Source: Oscillospiraceae bacterium (GTDB lineage Bacteria; Bacillota; Clostridia; UBA1212; UBA1255). From it: a stretch of DNA of 51,590 bases. A model generated the notes under the pieces. That model was not told the origin of the DNA. It saw only the letters and a program-made list of their open reading frames with translations, and did no database searches. How positions within the stretch are numbered: the stretch's first letter is position 1; every line of letters starts with the position of its first letter. The stretch spans positions 1 through 51,590 of the forward strand of contig SVJB01000012.1 of assembly GCA_015069185.1 (NCBI GenBank), in the 5' to 3' direction. Below are positions 26,830 through 33,996 of this stretch, piece after piece. A program made the translations under genes and the position numbers.

Positions 26830-28071
26830 TCACTCCTTATATTTTTTTATATTAATAACCAGTAGCGCTGTGGCAAAAAGACAAACTATACCGCATGCTG
26901 ATAGTAATACATAGAAGACAGCGTGCCAACTACCTGCCATTACCTTGACTGTGCCAAGTCCGTAGTCGCTTATAGTACTGCCTAAATAACAAAAGCCATT
27001 TAGCACACCGGCAATAAGCCCTGAATTAATCTTGCCCTTCATCGAGAGCGGATAAATACTTGTTATGAAATTATTTGATCCTGATGCGATAAAGGTGGCC
27101 ATTGTCATCATCAAGAAAGAAGGTATCATTGCTTTGGTTGCCAGTGCAAATATATTACCTAATATCATTAAGCCACCGAAAAGAAACAATCCGCCCTCAA
27201 ACAACATGGGATTCTTTATTTTTCCAGATAAACTTACGCTGAAGAAGTTTGCCAATACAGCAACGAGCGGAAGCATTAATGTCATAAGAATGGATACATA
27301 ATCCGGCAAATTATAGCTGTCTTTAAGTATTTTAGGCACCCATCCTATAAGTCCATCCTTCATTAGATTTGTTACTATTGCGCAAACTGCCAAGAAAATG
27401 ATAATAATGAGCAAATTCCTTGATATTTTAGTTTTATTACTTACAGTGTTTTCTGGTTGCCCTGTGGCAAGATCTTCTGACTTACTGATATCTGTAAATC
27501 TGTTGTATAAGATAAGCCACAAAAAAGCAACTATTGGCACGATTATTGCAGGAGTGAAAAAAGAAAATTTAAAAATATTTAATTTTGAATATACTGCAGA
27601 TAATCCATAAATAATGAAGGTCCCTGTAGCAACTGTAGTGCCCATTACTTTACTTGCTGTTGACATTTTATTAGTTGGCAGCAGCTCACTTATAAGTCTT
27701 ATCAATGTAGGCCACAGTATGGATAGCACTGCGCCATTTAATAACCATAGATATTTTATAATATAGAAGTAATCTTTTGGAATAAATGGTATTGTCAAGT
27801 TGATGGCAGAAGAAACCATTAACGCAGTAAAAACCATATATTTTACGTTATATTTCTTACATAGTATTCCGTTAACAACCATGAAAATACCATATGCAAA
27901 GAAAAAGAATGTGCCCACTAAGCCGATTTCTGACTCATTAATGTTAAAATAGGACATTACAGATAATTTACTGGCTGAAAAATTTACTTTACCGATATAG
28001 GATGTACTATATACCAGCCAGCACATAAACAGTAGCAATTTCGTGTTTTTTTTATTTTTTAATGTGTCCAT
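26830..28071 (-). CDS. MFS transporter, organophosphate:phosphate antiporter-like
   Basis: This 413-residue integral membrane protein has about 12 hydrophobic segments. The N-terminal LVYSTSYIGKVNFSASKLSVMSYFNINESEIGLVGTFFFFAYG resembles GlpT/UhpT-type sugar-phosphate permeases (Y-x-x-R/K-x-N-F). A cytoplasmic loop of about 30 residues (NRFTDISKSEDLATGQPENT) lies between the halves. Together with the PHP phosphoesterase 7 bp downstream, it suggests uptake and cleavage of an organophosphate (inference). The annotated ATG has AAGGA about 13 nt upstream, so the start is not certain. Confidence 0.85.
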   Translation of the reverse strand: MDTLKNKKNTKLLLFMCWLVYSTSYIGKVNFSASKLSVMSYFNINESEIGLVGTFFFFAYGIFMVVNGILCKKYNVKYMVFTALMVSSAINLTIPFIPKDYFYIIKYLWLLNGAVLSILWPTLIRLISELLPTNKMSTASKVMGTTVATGTFIIYGLSAVYSKLNIFKFSFFTPAIIVPIVAFLWLILYNRFTDISKSEDLATGQPENTVSNKTKISRNLLIIIIFLAVCAIVTNLMKDGLIGWVPKILKDSYNLPDYVSILMTLMLPLVAVLANFFSVSLSGKIKNPMLFEGGLFLFGGLMILGNIFALATKAMIPSFLMMTMATFIASGSNNFITSIYPLSMKGKINSGLIAGVLNGFCYLGSTISDYGLGTVKVMAGSWHAVFYVLLSACGIVCLFATALLVINIKKYKE

Positions 28072-28179
28072 TTGTATAAATTAATCCTTCAAGGAATATT
28101 AATTATCTTTTCCAGCACATTTTATTGGGATTGATAAGTATTGTCAAGATTGAATGATAGGTGAAAAAGCTTAAGTCTG

Positions 28180-28212
28180 GTTTTTGAAATTTTGACTTGA
28201 AAATTCAAAAAC
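28180..28212. repeat. Palindromic repeat, copy 2 (GTTTTTGAA...TTCAAAAAC)
   Basis: GTTTTTGAA (28180-28188) and TTCAAAAAC (28204-28212) are the same arms as in the copy at 22623-22655, with inner ATTTT/AAAA pairing and loop GACTTG. It lies about 106 bp before the mutarotase-like gene, in the divergent gap 28072-28318, which holds nothing else that I recognise. Confidence 0.75.
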
Positions 28213-28318
28213 TAACGAGTATTTTGAAGCTTTTCCCACGTCTGTCTTACCCATCTTGACGAAAAGTATGAAATATCGTATTCTACAGCTAGACCACTTT
28301 ATAAGGAGTAGTATTACA

Positions 28319-29233
28319 ATGCTGGTATTTAACGCAATATATAAGGATAAGAAAGGTATTTGCCTTAAAACTAACAAATTAGAGGCTGTTGTACTTCCTG
28401 ATGAGGGAGGTAAGATGGTTTCGCTTAAAGCTGTAAAAAATTGGGAAGAGATACTGGCACAGGCTCCGGGAGAGAAGTATCTGGCACTTACTCCAGGTGA
28501 TCGTTATGTAGATAGTGAATGCTCAGCTTTTGATGATATGTTTCCCACCATTGATTTCTGGCATAATGGTATTCGTGAATACGAAGAACACGGCGAAGTT
28601 TGCCGCAGACCTTATAATGTGAAGCTTATTGAAGGTGATGATATTCAAGTTGAGATGTATATAGAATCTCCGGCCGGAGACTACCTTTTCACAAAGACAT
28701 ACTGTGAGAAGGCCGGTAGCCTTCAGATTAACTATAGTTGCCGTAATCTGACAGACAAGCCGCTACCTGTTCTATGGGCGGCACATTTCATGATGGCGGC
28801 AAAGGAAGGGCGCAGAGTGCTGTTATCTATGCCTGAAAATGGACAATACGAAGCCACTTGCATGTTTTGGGACGGGAAAGAAGGCGCAGACGGAGTAGAG
28901 CCTGTTGGGAAAGGACAGCTCTTTACCTTTGACAGCAAAAGCGGATATTTAAAGAGTGATGCGTATAACAAAGAGGGCTCGGCATACAAATTCTACCTTA
29001 ATAATAAGTATACAGACAGCTTTATATACGGAGATGTTATTCTTAAATGTGAGAATGCTCCATATCTTGGCATTTGGGTAAATAACGGACCTTTTAAGGG
29101 CATGTATAATGTGGCCGCGGAGTTCTGCACAGCGGGCTTTGATACGCCCGGAGCTGCTATGGAACATGGACATGATGTATATGTACCAGCAGGTCAAGAA
29201 CGTAAATGGAGTTTTAATATTGATATTATGTAA
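28319..29233 (+). CDS. Galactose mutarotase-like (aldose 1-epimerase superfamily) protein
   Basis: This 304-residue cytoplasmic beta-sandwich protein has features of the aldose-epimerase-like superfamily: KLEAVVLPDEGGKMVSLKAVK near the start, SAFDDMFPTIDFWH, GSLQINYSCRNLTDKPLPVLWAAHFMMAA (the conserved region carrying the catalytic His in true epimerases), and YLGIWVNNGPFKGMYNVAAEFCTAGFD near the end. It is probably a sugar-ring epimerase or a relative that binds an aldose; the substrate is unknown. I use the ATG after AAGGAG; a longer frame starts within the repeat region. An SGNH hydrolase follows 19 bp downstream on the same strand. Confidence 0.75.
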   Translation: MLVFNAIYKDKKGICLKTNKLEAVVLPDEGGKMVSLKAVKNWEEILAQAPGEKYLALTPGDRYVDSECSAFDDMFPTIDFWHNGIREYEEHGEVCRRPYNVKLIEGDDIQVEMYIESPAGDYLFTKTYCEKAGSLQINYSCRNLTDKPLPVLWAAHFMMAAKEGRRVLLSMPENGQYEATCMFWDGKEGADGVEPVGKGQLFTFDSKSGYLKSDAYNKEGSAYKFYLNNKYTDSFIYGDVILKCENAPYLGIWVNNGPFKGMYNVAAEFCTAGFDTPGAAMEHGHDVYVPAGQERKWSFNIDIM

Positions 29234-29252
29234 TATATTGGAGAGGAAATAT

Positions 29253-30059
29253 ATGAATAAGAAAATTTTAATAATACTTATTGCGATAATTGCTGTTGTT
29301 GCAGTGTTTGAAGTTGTAATTGGTGTCAGATTGATTCAGGACAATAAAGCACAGAGCGAGACTATAGAGAATCTTGAGGCAACAATCAGAGATTTGAATA
29401 AGAGGATAACTATGTTAGAGCACGAAGGCGAGATTGTGTACTCAGACACCGGTTTTAATTATCTGGCTATAGGAAACAGCATTACAGTACATGGCGTATG
29501 CGATTATTGGTGGGATGAAATAGGCATGGCGGCAACTAAGAAAGAAAATGACTATGTTCATCTTATTGAAGCGCATCTTAATAAAAAATATGATGACGTG
29601 TGGATGTATGCAACAAACTATTCAGTATGGGAGATGCAGGGTACTGATCGAGCTGAAACTTTCACAATGATCGATCCTTATCTTAGCAGTAAGCTTGATT
29701 TAATTACAATACAGCTTGGTGAAAATGTGACAGATACAGCTACTTTCCAGGCAGATTACGAGGAATTAATCCGTTATATTCAGGGAAAAGCTCCTGAAGC
29801 GCAGATTATAGTTGTTGACGACTTCTGGAATAAAAAAGAAAAGTCTGACATTCGTGAAAATGCGGCAAAGAACTGTAATGTACAGTTCGCCGATCTGTCA
29901 GAAATCCAGGGAAAGAAAGATTATCAATGCGGTATAGGAACAAAAGTGTATGACTCTAATGGAGGAGAGCACATTGTCGAGCATGACGGAGTTGCCAGAC
30001 ATCCGGGAGATAAGGGTATGAGGTATATCGCCGATGCAGTGATAAAGGTGCTGGGATAA
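29253..30059 (+). CDS. Membrane-anchored SGNH-type hydrolase
   Basis: This 268-residue protein has an N-terminal signal anchor (ILIILIAIIAVVAVFEVVIG), a short coiled-coil (SETIENLEATIRDLNKRITMLEHE) and then an SGNH/GDSL domain outside the membrane. Catalytic blocks are LAIGNSIT (Ser nucleophile; G-N-S-I variant of GDS), LDLITIQLGEN (block III Asn in GEN) and VARHPGDKGM (block V with catalytic Asp/His: H-P-G-D-x-G-M). Enzymes of this type deacylate polysaccharides or lipids. It follows the mutarotase-like gene and is closed by a terminator at 30150. GGAGAGG lies before the ATG, and a longer frame into the upstream gene is a shadow. Confidence 0.85.
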   Translation: MNKKILIILIAIIAVVAVFEVVIGVRLIQDNKAQSETIENLEATIRDLNKRITMLEHEGEIVYSDTGFNYLAIGNSITVHGVCDYWWDEIGMAATKKENDYVHLIEAHLNKKYDDVWMYATNYSVWEMQGTDRAETFTMIDPYLSSKLDLITIQLGENVTDTATFQADYEELIRYIQGKAPEAQIIVVDDFWNKKEKSDIRENAAKNCNVQFADLSEIQGKKDYQCGIGTKVYDSNGGEHIVEHDGVARHPGDKGMRYIADAVIKVLG

Positions 30060-30149
30060 AAAATTATTGATTATCATTGCATTTCATTTTGAAGTATGGC
30101 AAAATATAAACAAATAAATGGGCTGGTCGCAAGACCCGGGTCCACCTTT

Positions 30150-30178
30150 GGCGGGGATGTTCCCCGCCATTTTATTTT
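30150..30178 (+). terminator. Terminator of the mutarotase-like/SGNH unit
   Basis: GGCGGGG (30150-30156) and CCCCGCC (30162-30168) pair around loop ATGTT, followed by ATTTTATTTT. A second small hairpin GGTC/GACC lies just upstream. Confidence 0.8.
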
Positions 30179-30184
30179 CAAAGA

Positions 30185-30424
30185 GATGTAACTAATGTAC
30201 ATATTACATCTGCATCGGATGGTTCCAAGATCACAGTTAAGTATAGCATCACCCCTGGTGAGATTAGTGACAGCAAGAAATTAGTGGTTGCCTTACCGGC
30301 TTATGGGGAGAATTACAAGGTAAATGACTTCCCATATGAAGTATGCATACATAATAGAGGTAATATTTGTCAGACGGTTTCTTCTATTGACATTATTCCG
30401 GGAAATGATGCGATTTGCGGGTAA
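30185..30424 (+). pseudogene. Orphan C-terminal fragment of a probable extracellular beta-domain protein
   Basis: An open frame of 79 codons ending in TAA (30422-30424) reads as typical protein: DVTNVHITSASDGSKITVKY, then SITPGEISDSKKLVVALP, ending IDIIPGNDAICG. It has no start codon or ribosome site and begins directly after the upstream terminator. The alternating hydrophobic pattern suggests the last beta-sandwich (Ig-like) domain of a surface protein. A terminator at 30511 follows at the distance expected for the original gene. I read it as the remnant of a deletion. Confidence 0.6.
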
Positions 30425-30510
30425 GTTAAGTTTGTAAAACAAGACAAATAGAAGGATCGTTTGTACACTAGTGATATGTAACAAGAAGATTGGATATATA
30501 TTATTGAATA

Positions 30511-30560
30511 AGAAATGGGTGTTTTTCTGTCCTTTTCAGAAGACATCCATTTCTTTAGCT
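30511..30560 (+). terminator. Hairpin terminator behind the gene remnant
   Basis: AGAAATGGGTGT (30511-30522) pairs with ACATCCATTTCT (30543-30554, one G-U pair). An inner TTTCTG/CAGAAG pairing extends the stem, and a moderately T-rich stretch follows. Confidence 0.6.
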
Positions 30561-30601
30561 TGATTACTTTTGTTTATTGAGATTAATTATAATAACAATT
30601 A

Positions 30602-30639
30602 TCGGACTACAAAGTTTTCTTACTTTGTAGTCCGATTTT
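30602..30639 (+). terminator. Strong intrinsic terminator ahead of the EamA promoter
   Basis: TCGGACTACAAAGT (30602-30615) and ACTTTGTAGTCCGA (30622-30635) form a perfect 14-bp stem with loop TTTCTT, followed by TTTT. It insulates the EamA promoter that starts 4 bp further on. Confidence 0.8.
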
Positions 30640-30643
30640 GATA

Positions 30644-30672
30644 TTGACATACAAGTCGTGGTGATTTACAAT
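30644..30672 (+). promoter_or_regulatory. Promoter of the EamA transporter gene, long leader
   Basis: A perfect TTGACA (30644-30649), a 17-bp spacer and TACAAT (30667-30672). The predicted leader of about 170 nt contains hairpins GCGC/GCGC, ATGTCA/TGACAT and TAAG/CTTA, and a 10-bp direct repeat CTATGATCAT (30730-30739 and 30803-30812). I could not match it to a riboswitch class. Confidence 0.7.
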
Positions 30673-30849
30673 TAAATAAGCGCCGTCGGTTGCGCGGATG
30701 ATGTCATATAATGACATGCACCTTCGATGCTATGATCATATGTTATAAGTATTTTATGCTTACATGAGGGAGAGAGCAGTTAAGTATCTTTAATACAATA
30801 ATCTATGATCATTTTATTTTACATAATATTGGCTACAATGGAGGCTATG

Positions 30850-31716
30850 ATGTTATATTTCTTATTGATATGTTCAATACTTGCAGCGGCGATTTTCTCC
30901 ACGATGAATAGTGTTTTTAGCAACAAGGCAATTAAAAGCAACAGGGACTTCTATTTGTACAATTTAATTGTATCAGCTGCTGCAACGATATTATTTCTTG
31001 TTCTGTCAAAGGGACTTAAAGGTATTTCTGTTTATTCACTTCTTTTAGGAATTCTGTTTGCTGCGGTAATGGTACTTATGCAGTTCTCTACAACAAAATC
31101 ATTCAGGCATGGTCCTATGTCGTACACGACAATGGTTAACTCGTGCGGTATGATAATACCGGCTCTGGCAGGAGTTTTTTTTTGGAGTGAGAAGTTTTCT
31201 CTGTTTCAATTAATTGGAATGATAATTGTAGTTATCAGCTTTGTTGTAGGTGCCAATTTTAAAAAGCATAGTAATATAACACTGCAGTGGATGAAATATG
31301 TGTCACTTTTGTTTTTATCTGCCGGTGCAGTTGGTATTGTACAGAAAATTCATCAGAGTTCAGTACATAAGGCAGAGAAGTTTTCTTTCCTTTGTGTTAC
31401 ATTTTTCTTAATGTGTATTTTCTCTTTAATAATGTATCTTGTGTCAGGTAAGAGCGCAACTGATCTGAAGATCAGCTTTAAATCTGTGTCTTTTTGCGCA
31501 GCTATCGGTTTACTGACTGCTTTTAATCATGCAGCTAATTTATACCTATCGGGCAAGCTGGACAGCATGTTTTTCTTTCCGGTTTTCAATGGATCACTTA
31601 CTGTAGTATGCTTTGTGATTTCTATGATACTTTTAAAAGAAAAATTAAATTTGACACAAAAGTTATCTTTTGTTTTTGGTATTGTGGGTGTTGTATTCCT
31701 TAGTCTGGGAGGCTGA
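30850..31716 (+). CDS. EamA-family (DMT superfamily) transporter
   Basis: This is an integral membrane protein of about 288 residues with about ten hydrophobic helices in two repeats (for example LLLGILFAAVMVLMQFSTTKS and LIGMIIVVISFVVGANF; C-terminal KLSFVFGIVGVVFLSLGG). EamA proteins move small metabolites such as amino acids or sugars across the cytoplasmic membrane; the substrate is unknown. I prefer the ATG at 30850 (MLYFLLICSILAA) because GGAGG stands 5 nt before it; an upstream ATG at 30805 would add 15 residues but has no ribosome site. Its own promoter and long leader suggest individual regulation. It meets the AraC gene tail-to-tail. Confidence 0.8.
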   Translation: MLYFLLICSILAAAIFSTMNSVFSNKAIKSNRDFYLYNLIVSAAATILFLVLSKGLKGISVYSLLLGILFAAVMVLMQFSTTKSFRHGPMSYTTMVNSCGMIIPALAGVFFWSEKFSLFQLIGMIIVVISFVVGANFKKHSNITLQWMKYVSLLFLSAGAVGIVQKIHQSSVHKAEKFSFLCVTFFLMCIFSLIMYLVSGKSATDLKISFKSVSFCAAIGLLTAFNHAANLYLSGKLDSMFFFPVFNGSLTVVCFVISMILLKEKLNLTQKLSFVFGIVGVVFLSLGG

Positions 31717-31736
31717 TTGATAAACATCGCAAAGTA

Positions 31737-32798
31737 TCAGGATGAAGTTGTGGCTCTGTAGGCAGATGGCGTAATATTAAACATGTTTTTAAATGCTTTA
31801 TTAAACTGTTCCGCCTTGTTGTATCCCACAGCTTCACTTATTTTTTTTATGGGCAAACCTGTATTTGACAGTAGGTTCTGGGCAGCTTCCATACGGTATT
31901 CAGTACGTATATCAACAAAATTCTTACCTGTATTTGCCTTTATTAACTTACTTATATGGTCCGTTGAATAGTGAAAAGATGCTGACAAATCATTTAGCGT
32001 TACAGTTTTATAATGATTCCTTATAAAAACTAAAATGTTAGGTAAGACCTTGTCCATTGATACTAGGCCGGATGATTGGATTATTGTTGATGTGTGGTCA
32101 AAATGCTCTGCAATATATAGCAGGAAAGAAATAAATAAATTTTCTCTCAAAGATATATTGATAGAATCTATAGCATCACTTTGGGACTCGGCAAATAACA
32201 ATTCCAGAACATTGTAACAAAAAGCGTCTTCCTCTGTACGACAAAGCAGTCCGGTATTGATGCTGTTATCAAATAAAGAACTACATATAAAATCATATAA
32301 AGTATTCTTATTAAAATTTAACAAAATAAAGATGTTTTCCATAAACGTCTTCCTTGCCAATACATTAATAATGATGCCCGGAGTATATGCTTCAATTGAG
32401 TGTGTTACATTAGGTGGTATGAAGAACAGATCCCCTTTTTTCATTTCTATTGTCTTACCATTTATCACATTCTTACATGAACCTTCTGCTACATAGATTA
32501 TTTCATAGAAGGTGTGATCATGTAAGAAAACGGGTAAATAACAGGCGTGTTTTCGTGTTTCTACATTTATCTCGGGACGCATAAATCCGCTGTCCTCTGT
32601 TATGTGAGCCGGAGGTGCGGGCGTATATCCGGGAATATACAAAATATATTTGAAAACATAATCCGCGTCTAATGTTTTATAAAAGCTCAGAAGTTGATCT
32701 CTATCATCGGATACTTCGTGATATGTCTTATATATTTTCTCTGTTTTTGCATATAGCTTGTTATTTTTGTCAAAATTACGTTTCAAAGGGGACTTCAT
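31737..32798 (-). CDS. AraC-family transcriptional regulator with cupin sensor
   Basis: This 353-residue cytoplasmic regulator has an N-terminal cupin-like sensor, visible as LPVFLHDHTFYEIIYVAEGSCKNVINGKTIEMKKGDLFFIPPNVTHSIEAY, and a C-terminal double helix-turn-helix of AraC type (VTLNDLSASFHYSTDHISKLIKANTGKNF... then IKKISEAVGYNKAEQFNKAFKNMFNITPSAYR). Such proteins usually bind a sugar and activate neighbouring transport or hydrolase genes. The gene is divergent from the NPCBM and alpha-galactosidase genes, making those its most likely targets (inference). The 236-bp divergent gap 32799-33034 shows no gene and no promoter that I can assign with confidence. Confidence 0.88.
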   Translation of the reverse strand: MKSPLKRNFDKNNKLYAKTEKIYKTYHEVSDDRDQLLSFYKTLDADYVFKYILYIPGYTPAPPAHITEDSGFMRPEINVETRKHACYLPVFLHDHTFYEIIYVAEGSCKNVINGKTIEMKKGDLFFIPPNVTHSIEAYTPGIIINVLARKTFMENIFILLNFNKNTLYDFICSSLFDNSINTGLLCRTEEDAFCYNVLELLFAESQSDAIDSINISLRENLFISFLLYIAEHFDHTSTIIQSSGLVSMDKVLPNILVFIRNHYKTVTLNDLSASFHYSTDHISKLIKANTGKNFVDIRTEYRMEAAQNLLSNTGLPIKKISEAVGYNKAEQFNKAFKNMFNITPSAYRATTSS

Positions 32799-33034
32799 AT
32801 TTTCACCAGATTAATAAAAGATTATATGTGAAGATTATTCTATTTAACGGATTATGTCAAGTAAATAACGGTGAAAACTACAAAAAAATGAATTGTATAT
32901 CTAAAAAAGACATGTATGATATCTGTTTTATGGGATTTCAATTACATTAGTCGGAGACTATAATTAGTAATAGTAATCAGACGAAGAAATCATTGAAGGC
33001 TTTGTCGAAGAAAAGAAGGAAGGAAGAGATAATT

Positions 33035-33964
33035 ATGAAAAAAAGTATTATGATTTTAGTGTTAGTTTTAATATTCACAACTATGCTTGTAGGTACGTCA
33101 CTTAATCTGTATGCAAGTACAGAAGATAAAGTATACATTAGTGACTTACCAGGAATAGAACACATTCTTATCGATTCACCCGGCATTACTGATGGTATTA
33201 ATAAGGGCTTAGTAGGAGAATCAGATACGCTTATTGTTAATGATGTTCTGTACTCAAAGGGCTTCTGTACACATCCTGTGTCTGGAGATACTCCATCAGA
33301 AATTACTGTTAATGTTAGTGAATACACCGCTGATAAGCCAATTCTTCACTTACTTGTTGGCAAAGACGATGGTGCTGCAGGTGGTGCAGGAGGACACCCA
33401 TTTATTTATGAGGTACAGGCAGATGGCAATTCGATCTATTTAAGTGAGCAGCTTGAATATGGACAGCAGGAAGAAATATTCCTGAATGTTGCCGGAGCTC
33501 AGGAAATCAAACTTTTATGTTATGCAGCAGGACCTTTTGCATGGCTCACGGTAAATTTTGTTGATGTGTATCTTTGTGACTTAGCGATAAAAGAGGTTAG
33601 TCTTGCAAAAGCTCCTCTTAAGGTGGAATATGTTACAGGGGAAGCTCTCTCTGTAATTGGCGGCAAGCTCAAGGTGGTATATGAGAATGATTTCGAAGTA
33701 GAATTAGATATCGAGTCTTCTATGGTATCAGGATTTGATTCATCTGTTGCAGGAGAGCAGGAGCTTACAATAACATATGAAGAACAGACATTCACATACA
33801 AAGTTAATGTAAAGGCAGCATCGACAGCGGCACCTACAACGGCACCCACAACAGCACCAACAACAGAACCGGATGATAACAAGGGAGGTTGTGGTTCTTC
33901 TGCTGCGATAGCGCAAGTAATGCTTGTTTTAGGAGCGGCATTGATAATCAAGAAACGTAAATAA
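33035..33964 (+). CDS. NPCBM/Big-domain surface protein with C-terminal anchor
   Basis: This 309-residue exported protein has a signal peptide (ILVLVLIFTTMLVGTSLNLYA) followed by an NPCBM-type carbohydrate-binding beta-sandwich (about 35-190; SDTLIVNDVLYSKGFCTHPVS, LHLLVGKDDGAAG, IKLLCYAAGP). A bacterial Ig-like domain (about 195-270; KVEYVTGEALSVIGGKLKVVY...GEQELTITYEE) and a PTTAPTTAP linker come next. The tail is CGSSAAIAQVMLVLGAALIIKKRK-like: a GCGSS motif, a hydrophobic stretch and terminal KKRK, which looks like a membrane anchor or sorting signal. There is no catalytic domain, so it probably holds a glycan at the surface for the alpha-galactosidase encoded next, whose frame begins at its stop (TAATG overlap). 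AAGGAAGAG precedes the ATG. Confidence 0.82.
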   Translation: MKKSIMILVLVLIFTTMLVGTSLNLYASTEDKVYISDLPGIEHILIDSPGITDGINKGLVGESDTLIVNDVLYSKGFCTHPVSGDTPSEITVNVSEYTADKPILHLLVGKDDGAAGGAGGHPFIYEVQADGNSIYLSEQLEYGQQEEIFLNVAGAQEIKLLCYAAGPFAWLTVNFVDVYLCDLAIKEVSLAKAPLKVEYVTGEALSVIGGKLKVVYENDFEVELDIESSMVSGFDSSVAGEQELTITYEEQTFTYKVNVKAASTAAPTTAPTTAPTTEPDDNKGGCGSSAAIAQVMLVLGAALIIKKRK

Positions 33965-33996
33965 TGGTTGATTATGAGGGAAGGTTATTTTTGAAA

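Noticed and set aside
30121-30147. GGTCGCAAGACCCGGGTCC looked like part of a tRNA T-arm or acceptor region
   Set aside because: There is no cloverleaf, no GTTCGAATC-type loop and no CCA-proximal acceptor pairing; it is a small hairpin beside the terminator at 30150.
33838-33878. Short tandem repeat of ACAACxGCACC type
   Set aside because: It encodes the PTTAP linker of the NPCBM protein and is explained by that low-complexity protein segment.
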